64,000 nucleotides of DNA. Origin: Lonicera japonica (taxonomy: Eukaryota; Streptophyta; Magnoliopsida; Dipsacales; Caprifoliaceae). A program made the position numbers and the translations under genes. The DNA is taken from NCBI GenBank assembly GCA_021464415.1, contig CM038468.1, positions 38,366,969-38,430,968 on the forward strand, given 5' to 3'. The notes under the pieces were generated by a model. The model worked only from the letters and a program-made list of their open reading frames with translations, made no database searches and was not told the origin of the DNA. Of the stretch, positions 47,813 through 59,130 are shown in pieces (positions within the stretch are counted from its first letter, which is position 1; the number at the start of each line of letters is the position of its first letter).

Positions 47813-50800
47813 CAATCTTGGGCAATACCACGATACAGTATACATGTACGTAATCTGTTTAAGTATTTTTTTCTTTTACATCTAGTTGTCTTTCACATTT
47901 TTTCTTAATTTCAAAGTTTACTTGTTTAGAATCTTTAACTACGTACATATCCGATCTTTATGACTCCTTTTAATTTTTATAATTTTTTTATCCTTTTGTT
48001 TTAAACTAAGAGTTTTTTTTTTTTAGTACTTGCATGAATGGGAAAGAGTTAAAATAAATCAGTTGATTGAAGAGGCTATACTTGAAGCAGAGGCTAGAGG
48101 CGCTAAGGTGTTGAGTCTAGGTCTCTTGAACCAGGCAAGTGGTGCACCCACTTTCTCTATCCATTAGAGATTAAGTTTAATTTTTTTTTTGTAAAGAAAT
48201 ATTTATTTTATTTTCAGGGGGAAGAATTGAATGGTAATGGGGAACTTTACATAAAAAGGTACCCTGAATTGAAAGTGAAGGTGGTGGATGGAAGTAGTTT
48301 AGCAGTTGCAATTGTTATTAACAAGATTCCAAATGGAACAACACAAGTTCTACTTGTAGCCAAACAACAATCTAAGGTTGCCTCTTCTATTGCCTCTGCA
48401 TTATGCCAATGTGGTATTCAGGTACATATATTTATGTATGCTTGTGCATTATGTTTTAGACGCAATGCATTGCTCTAGCAATAATATTATCTTTAGGGGT
48501 GTTTTCAGTTTCAGTCGGGATAGAAACTAAACCCAAACCAAATGTAAAAATTCAATTTCGGTTCGGTTTGGTTTTGGTTTCTATATCTTCGGAACCCAAA
48601 CTTGAACCAAACTTTTATGTTTTTTTTCTAAATTAATTTAACATAATAATGTAATACTAATAGTAATGTAAGATTGATTCATATTCAAAATAATTAAAGT
48701 CATGGTTTTTTATAAACAAGGAGCAAATATATAGGTACCATGTTTTCTATTTAGTTACTGTTTTATTTGTTCATTTATAAGAATAAAAAACATTAAATAA
48801 AATGATGAATTATCTCGCCATCATGTATGTGATAATTGTTTTTTTAGCATTGTTTAATTATTTCAATAATAAGGGCACGTGTTAATGACTTTTTTTTAAG
48901 ATGATCACAATACGCAATTATTAAGGAACATATTCTTATAAAATGTCATATTTTTTGTATTATAGTATAATTAACGTATGCTAGCTCTTAGAGTTATATT
49001 AACATTTTTTTTTATTTTCTTATACATAATTCGGTTCGGTTCGGTTTAGTTCGGTTTTAGACTAGCTTTCTCCAAACTCGAACCAAATTATTTGATTCGT
49101 TTTCAATTTCAGTTTTTTTTTTTTTGGTTAAGTGTTATACGGATCCGTCCGGATAGGTTTGGTCCATTCAGTCGGTTTTCAGATTGGCCTTAACACCCTT
49201 AATTGCCTTGACTATTCTCATTATCCAAAATTAAGGGTTTATGTGTGAATTTTAAACCTTTTTTCTAAGTATTATCAATAATCTCATTTATTTTTCTTTT
49301 TTAGATGTCCCAAATTAATAATTTTATTTTGTTTTTTAGGATGTAATCAATAATGTACTAAAACTCAAGATAGAAAATGCGTATTTTCTTAATCATTGAT
49401 CAAAATGAAATTAATATTATATTTTAAAAAAAAAAGCATTCTTCATTCAAAGCTACCTATCTGTTACCCACCAAGCCTGAAAAAAATATCTAATACGTTG
49501 GTAATATCTCAAAAATAAAACGTCATAGTTATTTTATGGAGAAAAGAATATTTATTTTTAAGTATATAAAATCAAATCTAATATCTAAAAACATGCAATG
49601 TATGTTGTCTTATTTTGTAATTCCATGTTCAAAATTAATGTATCAGGTAGTTACATTATTCAAAGAAGAATATGAGAAGCCCAAGCTAACCACCAAGTCT
49701 GAAAATAATTTGCCACTCTCAAAAAGTTATACTCAGAAGGTATGTTCATATATTTTCCTCTACTCAAAATCTATAAAATGGATAAACGAAAATTTGTCAC
49801 ACCTAATGGCAAGGATTTCGTTACACATTACACAATTATGTCCAACTCTTAAATCTTTGCGACCCAAACCCGGCAAGTCAATCTTGACCTATTATTACCC
49901 GTTAATTTTGTGTCAATGGTTTGCATTAATCTCATTCTCAACTCACCCCTTGCAAGAATCCTGAATTCGTCGTTGCTTGCATGATAAAACATTTTTGAGA
50001 AGAAGTCCGTAGAAGAATATTTTTCTTAAGCAAGGTTTTATTTTGGATTTCTCGGTTAGCATAGGATCACTATTTAACATTAGATGAGTTGGACCAAGAC
50101 TAAGGCAAAACTAACAGCAATTAGTATTATAAGGATTTGATGTATTGACATACTTTTCTCTTCTATCTTAATGTGGTCGCTAGTCTTTACCAATCACCCA
50201 GTGAGATGATCCGCCGGAGGTGATTACAAGGTCACATACTTATTTTTTAATAAAAAATTGAAATATTACGTATTCTTAGGTATTTGAAATTTAATGGAAG
50301 GATAATTGGAGTATCATTTTGTAAAAGTGCAAACTTTCAATTTTAGAGTTACGTGATTTGTTGATTTTTAACTTTTTTTTTGGGGGGTAAAATTGGAACA
50401 GATATGGGTAGTTGGAGATGGATTGAGCGAAGAAGAACAAATGAAGGCACGAAAAGGAACAATATTCATTCCATTCTCACAATTCCCTCCGAAGAAAGTA
50501 CGCAAAGATTGCTTGTACCACTACACACCTTCAATGTTGGCTCCCAGTTCTCTTGAAAATCTGCACTCTGAGAGGTTAGTGATTTTAGTAATGATCATCC
50601 CCCTATATATACCGGACAATACTATTTTTAAAGTAATTTTTTTACCCACATGGACCAAAAAATCCTTTTTTGTAAAAAATGATCACTCTGGTGTAAAGGA
50701 GATAGAGGATTTTTTTTATCTATGTACATATATATATATATATATTATCCAAATAACTATTGCTCTGGCGATAGTATTGCTAACTAACCCTCAATATTAA

Positions 50801-51048
50801 TTTTCTTTAGTTTATACTTTATATTTACTGTAGTTGTTAATTTCTCTAATTTAATTTGAAAATTAAAATTTAAATGTTTTTAAATACAGAATTGGCTTCC
50901 AAGAAGAGTGACGAGTGCATGGAGGGTAGCTGGAATAATGCATGGCTTAGAAGGATGGAATGAAAATGAAAGTGGGGACACCATTTTCAATATTGATAAA
51001 GTTTGGCAAGCCACTCTTAAACATGGCTTTCAACCTTTAGTTAATTAG
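47813..51048 (+). pseudogene. CER1-like gene, C-terminal half only, cut by the retrotransposon
   Basis: Exons match the Wax2/CER1 C-terminal domain: 47813-47845 (QSWAIPRYSIH), 48027-48134 (LIEEAILEA, then KVLSLGLLNQ), 48218-48421 (GEELNGNGELY, VVDGSSLAVAIVIN), 49647-49739, 50402-50574 (KGTIFIPFSQFPPKK), and 50890-51048 (NWLPRRVT, AGIMHGLEGW, HGFQPLVN). In plants CER1 acts in the ER with CER3 to turn very-long-chain acyl-CoA into alkanes; its catalytic His boxes lie in the missing N-terminal half. The intron after 48134 uses a GC donor (CAG|GCAAGT). The 50574/50890 junction is out of phase and gives an early TGA. The N-terminal exons are absent from the sequence left of the 5' LTR. Confidence 0.88.
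48495..49200. mobile_element. Non-autonomous TIR element in a CER1-like intron
   Basis: Starts GGGGTGTT and ends AACACCC, flanked by TTA on both sides. The interior is rich in GGTTCGGTTTGGTT and its complement, a common plant dispersed-repeat texture. The related intron relic at 57805-57915 lacks it, giving an empty site. A partial relative lies at about 61530-61660. Confidence 0.65.
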
Positions 51049-54001
51049 TCTTATTAATTAAGTAATGACTCTACTTAAGTAGTTCTCATTTCAGCCACTT
51101 TGGGTTTGTAATAATATAATGCAAACTTCATTAGCTTATCAACTTCTTTTAAGTTTAAGTTTAAGATGTAACTATATGTTTTATTATACTTGATTTCTTG
51201 TTATGATGTTTGAGATATAATAAATTACTTATGTAGTAGCCAATGGCCTGTACCTAGTGGCACTCTCTCTGATCTTGTATTAGAGAGATCACAAGTTGAA
51301 AATCCATGGAGGTGGTAATCGAACTAAATAAAGTGGTTTGTCCACCCTTTATTAGTGGTTGGTGATATGTCTACCTCGCAGAAGGAGGCTGAAGTGGCTC
51401 TATCAGTTGGGAGACTCTCATGAGGGTGGCGCGAAGTAAAACTTAATTATTTCATCTCTTTAATTAGCAAATTATGTAGTTCATAGTATAGTTAGGGTGA
51501 CAAAATTATATATCTAACTCCATGTAATTATTGTCTTTCATATGAATGATTAATAAAAAATTTTTACTTATGTAGTACCTTTTCATACAATAATATTGTT
51601 TGCAATTGAAAAACATTGTTAATTTGGTTGTTATTACTCCCTCCTGGCTTTCGGTTTTAAATTAATAGTCTCACTTTATTTTTATTTTAATTTTTTTGTG
51701 AAAATGTAATTTGAGTCTAATAACAGTAAAGAATATATACAATTTTTGTGACATTTGATGTATACAAAAAGAAAATATAGAATTATGAGGGTCTGTTTGA
51801 TAATAAGATGGAAAACAATAGGAAAAAGTATTGATTTATATGAGAAGTAGAAAATTAGCTAGGTTAAGGAATGTGAGGATATGTTATGTTACTTTTCGAT
51901 TTTTTCCATGGAATTTTTTTTACGTGGCGAGAAAGAAGAATTTTCCACAAAAGATAAAGAATGAATGAGGATCGCCCAATTCATAAAAATAATAATTTGA
52001 TGAAGAGCATCGCCCACTTCATTTTAAAATTTCTCAAAAATATAAATGTTTTTTTAAAATGCAATCATACACAGATCTACCTGGATATATATTCTGTCAA
52101 AGTTTTAGGCATCTATTTTCTGTCCTCATTTTTTTTTACGGAATTGTTTGATGAGTCATATTCAAGTACGTATTTATAACTGACAAGTTTAGTTGCGCGA
52201 ATAATTTAATTTTGTTGATTTTAAATTTAACAAATATATTGTTTTTTAAATTAAAGTCTTTAATATGCACCCTTCACTGACCTTATAAGTACCAATCATT
52301 GACCTTATAAGAAGTATACAGAGCTACTAACTAGTGCGGAGTCAGAATTTTGGATTTTTTTTCCCAATATAGTGTTTTCAAAAATCTTTGTTCCCAAAAT
52401 AGTACCCTCTCCATCTTTGTTCCTAATATAGTGTGTTTTTAAAAGTGGTATCAGTGATACCAAGTTTGTAAGTAAAATTGGCTAAGTGGGGGTAAAATTC
52501 AAAACACATAAAAATATATTTAAAGCCATAAAATTTGAACGTTAACATAATAATATTAATAATAATACTTCGTACAACTTAAATAGATAATGTGAACAAT
52601 TACAATATATTTACAATAATATAACGCAAATATAATAATATTAATAATATTATGCAATTAATCAAGAATCACAACTAATATTATACAAGTAATTAAGAAA
52701 TTTAATTATACCTAATATTAAAAAGTAGATATAAGAAAGGATTTACCTGGGTAGTGTTGGAAAAATACCATTTTAAAACCATTTTGAGGGTAATTTACAG
52801 TGGGACCTCACACTCAATCAGTTGTGAATGATTATTATAGATTCATATTCTCTTCCGTGAGGACATCAAAATCGTATATTTATTTGCTCAAAATAGTTAT
52901 GGGGTGAATGATATTTTATCACCAAAAGTGAGTTATTTGAGATAAAAAAATGGAATGAAAATAAGTAAGTCTCACATGAGAACTTTGTGAAAAAATTAGT
53001 AGGTTTATAAGCGATCACCTCTTATACACTTGATATGCATTTAAGAAAAATAAGATCCCGTCCCCTTACGTTTTGGTTATTCTCAAATAAAAGTTTTTGC
53101 ACATAAGTTCTTAAATATATTCTTTTTTTTTTCAAAAAATACCCCATATATAATAAAAAAAATTCAAAACCAAGTTCACCCCCACTAACTTGCCCCTGTG
53201 CGGCTCCGCCTATGCTACTAAGAGATATATTGTGGCAAAGTTTTCAATCATATGTTTTCTTGCCCTTTTTTTTAGGTAATTGTTTGACTGGTCGTTTTCA
53301 AGTATTTATAACCAACTAGTTTAGTTGAGCGAATAATTTAATTTTGTTGAGTTTAAATTTGGCAAATATATTGTTTTCACACATTATTTTTATAAATTAA
53401 CGTTTTTAATATGCAACAGTCAATGACTTTATAAAAATATCATTAGAAATAGCGCAATCACTGAGCGAATGCATTAAAAAGGATTGAAGAGGCAATTGAT
53501 AATGGTACAAGAAGCAGCCGTAAAGAAAATGACAAGGGAGATGGATGGGTGTGCTAGCTATAAGGCAAATAATAATATATTTACGGTAAATCTGTTTTTG
53601 CACAATATCTACAAGTAATTAATGACAAATATTTTAATACAAATAAGGTTTAGTCCAGTATCTCCCCATAAATGCTTAGTATATTAGATTGAAGTTATGG
53701 CACACTCTAGTGGCGGAGTCACCATTTAGTGATAAGTCGGGCAAAACCATAACTATGACATAAAATTAAATACATTTCTCTTCTATCTATATATCTATAT
53801 ACTATATATAAAAACGGAACTAGTAAAGGAGGAGTTGACACGGGCACACCCGACACGTATATAAAATTATACATGATAATTTTTTATAATCGGCATATTT
53901 CAAATTGAAAGACTGTTTAAGTTATGAGTAAAGCATTTGTATTGTTAAGGGAGGTTTAGGTTTAAATTGAAATATAAATACAGTAGTGTTTATTTTTTAA
54001 A
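51049..54001. other. Non-coding interval with dispersed duplications
   Basis: No gene recognised. About 52070-52310 and 53220-53450 are diverged direct copies (TTTAGTTG(C/A)GCGAATAATT, CAAATATATTGTTTT). The stretch 51785-52050 is related to 60590-60870 in intron 1 of the downstream CER1-like gene (TTTGATAA, TTTTCCATG, AGAGCATC). A tRNA-like SINE scrap may lie at 51250-51325. Confidence 0.5.
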
Positions 54002-55559
54002 ATAAAAAGGGTAATCTGGTAATTTTAGATACGGGTGAAAAATAAACGTCCTTTGGGCTGTCGCTTAAAATGACAAATAAATAGTTAGATGTATATAAGA
54101 TAAATAATATATATATATATATATATTCATTTGGGTTTCCTTTACATACCCTTATATTTGATGTACATATTTAATTTTCTTTAAAAATTATATAACATAT
54201 GATCTAAAGAATTAATTGAACATATGGAAGGTTTTTTTTGTGTCTATCAAATTACCGAAATACCATTCATATATCAGAACATAAATAAATCTTAACTATG
54301 GATTAGAACCAGGCTACAAAATTGAGTACGATGAAAAAGCATATATATATATATATATTTTACCATTTTTTGGCTAAACACAATTACATGTTCTTAAAAT
54401 ATTTTAAATGTGTATATGATATTAGCCCAGCTACGTAAAAAATTGCACATGCATGATGAGGTATGAAGTGCTCCACAATTTAGAATATATATAAGAGTTT
54501 TGTATGTATATATATGTATAATTAATTTAAAGAAAGTTCGTTAAAAAAAACAGCTATTATATATACATAGTGGTTGAGAGTCTAAGCTAGCACTTCTGTT
54601 GGTAGCTGGAGTTCGAATCTTATTGCTTATGCTAAACAAACTATCAACACCTTTCGGCTTTATATAATAAGTACGTAAAGATATATGTTAATAAATCGGG
54701 CTAATCCTGATATTATAGGACATTTTATGTTTTTAACTGATGGTCAAGATTTAAATTATGGAAACTTTTTTAGATCATTAATCCACTATTAGGCTTTTAT
54801 GTGCAATAATTATGTGTTGTGGACTGTCAAATGGTTGAATTCACTTTAAAAGGGACCAAATAAAGTTTAAGTTATTTGAGCTTAAATATATCTAATAAGG
54901 TGTGGGCCTTTAATGTATATATACTTAAGGGTAATTTATATTTTTATGATGTGCTAAAATATAAATACTAAATAGATAGTAGGATTTACTATCTGGATAT
55001 ATTGTAGTTCTGGTCTTTAGGTCACACGTACGTATGCTTTCGCTGTTGAGTCCCCATCATCACAGAGAACATAGAGAAGGTATAAATGATTCTCTAAAAA
55101 AAATACGTGTAGATCTGGAAGGCTAACCACTCGATTACAAACACACGTTATAGATTCAGGTACGCTTCCGTATATTAATCTCTTGATTCTTGGTAATACG
55201 ACATGAACGATTCTAGGGTTTTTGGTTATTTAGAACCAATAAGATCTAACGAGTGGTATCAGAGGGGTTTTCATGTTTAATCATTAAGAATCGAATTTAT
55301 TTTTCATGTTATTTGAGATTTTCGAATTTGACATATTTTAGTTTTAAGATTATTAAATTTAAAAATTATTATTATATATGTCTCACCCTACAATCAGAGA
55401 TCTGTCGATTAAAAAACAAAAAATGGCAGATTAGTTTATTGCATGAAGTATAGTGGTGGTATATATTATCTACTGTTGCTGCAGGCTCTACAATTATTTA
55501 TATATATATATATATATATGTATTGATTAGACATATCGTAGATATATATATATATATAC
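54002..55559 (+). repeat. Tandem duplication, copy 1
   Basis: Starts AAAAAGGGTAATCTGG and ends in TATGTATTGATTAGACATAT plus a (TA)n tract. It is nearly identical to 55615-57552. It contains a SINE-like unit (about 54568-54665) and no gene. Confidence 0.92.
54568..54665 (+). mobile_element. SINE-like unit, copy 1 of 3
   Basis: TAGTGGTTGAGAG and GGAGTTCGAATCTTATTG resemble tRNA A and B boxes, and the unit ends CTTTATATAATAAGTA. Related copies are at 56182-56285 and 58660-58765. The second is explained by the tandem duplication; the third is independent. Confidence 0.5.
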
Positions 55560-55711
55560 TAGGGTATACCCGTGCCATTTGGCACGATAAATTAAATAAG
55601 AATTGATAATAAGATAAAAAGGGTAATCTGGTAATTTTAGATGCGGATGAAAAATAAACGTCCTTTGGGCTGCCGCTTAATATGACAAATAAATAGTTAG
55701 ATGTATATAAG

Positions 55712-55746
<35 letters not shown>

Positions 55747-56810
55747 TTTGGGTTTCCTTTAATACCCTTATATTTGATGTACATATTTAATTTTCTTTAA
55801 AAATTATATAACATATGATCTAAAGAATTAATTGAACATATGGAAGGTTTTTTTTGTGTCTATCAAATTACCGAAATACCATTCATATATCAGAAAATAA
55901 ATAAATCTTAACTATGGATTAGAACCAGGCTATAAAATTGAGTACGATGAAAAAGCATATATATATATTTTTTTTACCATTTTTTGGCTAAACACAATTA
56001 CATGTTCTTAAAATATTTTAAATCTGTATATGATATTAGCCCAGCTATGTAAAAAATTGCACATGCATGATGAGGTATGAAGTGCTCCACAATTTAGAAT
56101 ATATATAAGAGTTTTGTATGTATATATATGTATAATTAATTTAAAGAAAGTTTGTTAAAAAAAACTAGCTATTATATATACCTAGTGGTTGAGAGTCTAA
56201 GCTAGCACTTCTGTTGGTAGCTGGAGTTCAAATCCTATTGCTTATGCTAAACAAACTATCAATGCCTTTCGGTTTTATATAATAAGTAAAGATATATGTT
56301 AATAAATCGGGCTAGTCCTAATATTATAGGACACTTTATGTTTTTAACTGGTGGTCAAGATTTAACTGATAGAAATTTTGTTAGATCATTAATCCAACAT
56401 TAGGCTTATATGTGCAATAATTATGTGTTGTGGACTGTCAAATGGTTGAGCTCACTTTAAAAGTGATCAAATAAAGTTTAAGTTATTTGAGTTTAAATAT
56501 ATCTAATAAGGTATGGGCCTTTAATGTATAGATACTTAAGGGTAATTTCTATTTTTATGATGTGCTAAAATAGAACTACTAAATAGATAGTATGGTCTAC
56601 TATTTATATATATTGTAGTTCTGGTCTTCAGGTCACACGTATGTATGCTTTCGCTGTTGAGTCTCCATCATCACAAAGAGCATAGAGAAGGTATAAAAGA
56701 TTCTTTAAAGAAATACGTGTAGATCTGGAAGGCCAACCACATGATTACAAACACACACCATGGATTCAGGTACGCTTCCATATATTAATCTCTTTTTTTT
56801 TTTTTTTTTT

Positions 56811-56873
56811 TAGCACATCATAAAAATAGAAATTACCCTTAAGTATCTATACATTAAAGGCCCATACCTTATT
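56811..56873 (-). repeat. Inverted copy of nearby sequence 56505-56567
   Basis: The 63 bp are the exact reverse complement of 56505-56567, 240 bp upstream. A T run of about 20 precedes them, and a second short inverted piece plus a direct repeat of CACACACCATGGATTC follows. Copy 1 of the tandem duplication lacks this insert. Confidence 0.9.
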
Positions 56874-57216
56874 AAAGGCACATCATAAAAATAGAAACAC
56901 ACACCATGGATTCTAGGGTTTTTGGTTATTTAGAACCAATAAGATCTAACAAGTGGTATCAGAGGGGTTTTCATATTTAATCATTGAAAATCGAATTTAT
57001 TTTTCACGATTATTTGAGATTTTCGAATTTGATATATTTTAGTTTTAAGATTATTAGATTTAAAAATTATTATTATATATGTCTCACCCTTCAATCAGAG
57101 ATCTGTCGATTAAAAAACAAAAAATGGCAGACTAGTTTATTGCATGAAGTATAGTGGTGGTATATATTGTCTACTGTTGTTGCATGCTCTATGATTATTT
57201 AATATATATATATATA

Positions 57217-57501
57217 CTCCCTCCGTCCCAATTTAATTGTCCAATTTTGAAAAACTAAAATTTAAGAAGACATAATGATTACTCTAAGAGAAAATTCTTA
57301 TTTCTAAAAATGACCTTTACTTTTTCTCTAATACAAAAAGGTGGCGGGACCCACAATAAAAAAAGTGGTGATAGCTTAAAGGGTAATATTAAAAATAATA
57401 AAAAGTGTTCTAATTAAAGACTTGCTAAATATAGAAAATGGACAACTATTTTAGGACATCTAAAAATAAAATAATAGACAATTAAATTAGGACGGAGAGA
57501 A
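57217..57501. mobile_element. Stowaway-like (Tc1/mariner) MITE
   Basis: CTCCCTCCGTCCCAATTTAA at the left is matched by TTAAATTAGGACGGAGAGAA at the right, with TA on both sides (57215-57216, 57502-57503). The paralogous site in tandem copy 1 (about 55500-55520) is empty. Confidence 0.92.
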
Positions 57502-57804
57502 TATATATATATGTATTGATTAGACATATTGTAGATATATATATATACATATATGGACTGGTCCAATCGATATATATATTATACATAAAAAGACATGAAT
57601 ATATAAAAAGACATGAAGTTGAGGTGTAATCATTCATATCTCTGATTCATTCGAGCTTTGTCCACAATTGGCGGCCGAAGTGACTTAGTCAAATTAGTCA
57701 ATATATGTCATTTATCATCACATAAAATGGTCCTTAGGAAAAATTGTTTATTTTATTTTTATCAATTGCTTTTGGTAGATGAAATCTAAAATCAAACCAC
57801 CAGC

Positions 57805-57915
57805 TAGTATTTATATATGCCTATAAATTATGTTTTAGACTTAATTTATTGCTTTGGCAATAACAATTGCCTTGACTATTCCCATTGCATAAAAATAAAG
57901 GGTTATGTGTGTCCT
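57805..57915 (+). pseudogene. Relic of a CER1-like intron
   Basis: ATTATGTTTTAGAC, GCAATAACAATTGCCTTGACT and GGGTTATGTGTG match the intron of the upstream CER1-like fragment at 48449-48487 plus 49201-49246, with the 0.7-kb TIR element missing. No exon is recognisable nearby, so this is probably a scrap of a further CER1-like copy or a partial duplication. Confidence 0.6.
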
Positions 57916-58179
57916 GTTGAATTTTGGTTACCTTCAATATTCAAAATATCTTTATGTTGTGGATTGCTTTTGTGTGATTGTTTAATTGATATCATTGTTA
58001 GAAAACACATAACATGTTCTGACAATAAAATTTGATTAGACCTAGGGTTTTAGTTTAGCTTATCAAATCTCAAATTATTTTTTATAAAAACCCTAAAATC
58101 AACTTAGGCAATACAATCCTTAAAATAATTTTTCATCAAATATAACGTGCTTCGCATTTTAGCATATATATATATACAT

Positions 58180-58590
58180 GTTTATAAAGAGTTAGATTAT
58201 AAAGAGGGAATCCTTCACTTTAATAATAATAAAAAAAAATGAATGCCTATTTAAAAGGGTAAATGGATGAATTTTGTTATGAAAATTTCTATAGATGATT
58301 AATACAATGAGTGGATCAACTACAAAATTTTTATCTAAAAATTCAATCTAGAACTAATTGTAATGAAAAATTGATATATATAGATATGTGCATTTTCGGC
58401 CGTTGGAATTTTGATGATCATATTTACTTACTTCTTAAATGAATTTTTTAATAAAATTTGGTGGAGGTGATTTATTCATGATATAGATCATTTCTACATA
58501 TTTTCATACAAAAATTCATCAATTTACTCTTCCAAATGGGCATCATTTCTTTTTGTTAAAGAGAATAATTCCCTTTTTATAGCATTTCTC
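58180..58590. mobile_element. TIR MITE with about 100-bp arms
   Basis: ATTATAAAGAGGGAAT at the left pairs with ATTCCCTTTTTATA at the right, and the homology continues inward (GGGTAAATGGATGAATTTT against AAAATTCATCAATTTACTC). Its interior block (GTGCATTTTCGGCC, AAATTTGGTGGAGGTGAT) recurs at 62035-62240. Confidence 0.7.
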
Positions 58591-58659
58591 TGTATATAAG
58601 AGTTTTCTATATATGTATAATTAATTTAAATAAAGTTTGTTAACAATTTAATACGTAAC

Positions 58660-58765
58660 ATATATAGTGGTTGAGAGTTCAACTACTTCTGTTGGTAGAG
58701 GGGGTTCCCATCCTACTGTTAATGCTAAACAAACGATTGAATGCCTTTTGGCTTTATAAAATAAG
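58660..58765 (+). mobile_element. SINE-like unit, copy 3
   Basis: Related to 54568-54665: ATAGTGGTTGAGAG, CTTCTGTTGGTAG, AATGCTAAACAAAC and GGCTTTATAAAATAAGTA. Confidence 0.45.
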
Positions 58766-58775
58766 TATATATAGA

Positions 58776-59050
58776 GGGGAGGGAACAAAAGTGGACCATT
58801 TTTTTGTTTTTAAATGTGGATCAACCATTTTGAGGGTTCAACGTATGAATTTTTTTATGAAATTTGGTGAAGATGATCTCCCTAATTAATTAATAGATCA
58901 CGATAATCTCCACTAAACTTTATGGAGAAATTCAACTGGAAAGTGGGCTAGCTAAACATCTTAAATTTAATAGCCATAAATGCACACACATATATATATA
59001 AACAAATTCATACATTTACCTTCTCCAAATGCTTAGTCCACTTTCAATCT
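58776..59050. mobile_element. MITE abutting the downstream CER1-like gene
   Basis: GGGAGGGAACAAAAGTGGAC at the left pairs with GTCCACTTTCAATCTTTCCC at the right. The interior has AAATTTGGTGAAGATGATCT and its complement. It ends only about 80 bp before the start codon at 59131, so it makes up most of the proximal promoter. Confidence 0.65.
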
Positions 59051-59130
59051 TTCCCACACACATATATATATACACACACGAAGCACTAGTATGTATTTAT
59101 AAATAAGGCTTTCATAGGAAAGAAAGGAAA

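Larger units (their letters stand above)
55615..57552 (+). repeat. Tandem duplication, copy 2, enlarged by a MITE and a template-switch insert
   Basis: Direct copy of 54002-55559, separated from it by 55 bp that contain CTAGGGTATACCCGTGCC. It is longer because of an inverted insert at 56811-56873 and a Stowaway-like MITE at 57217-57501. Confidence 0.92.

Noticed and set aside
47813..51048. CER1-like exons as a processed or retrotransposon-captured copy
   Set aside because: Introns with normal borders are retained and the exons lie outside the LTR, so this is a genomic gene fragment.
54568..58765. tRNA genes suggested by GTTCGAATC and TAGTGGTT motifs
   Set aside because: No cloverleaf could be drawn; the units repeat with a shared tail and look like SINE remnants.
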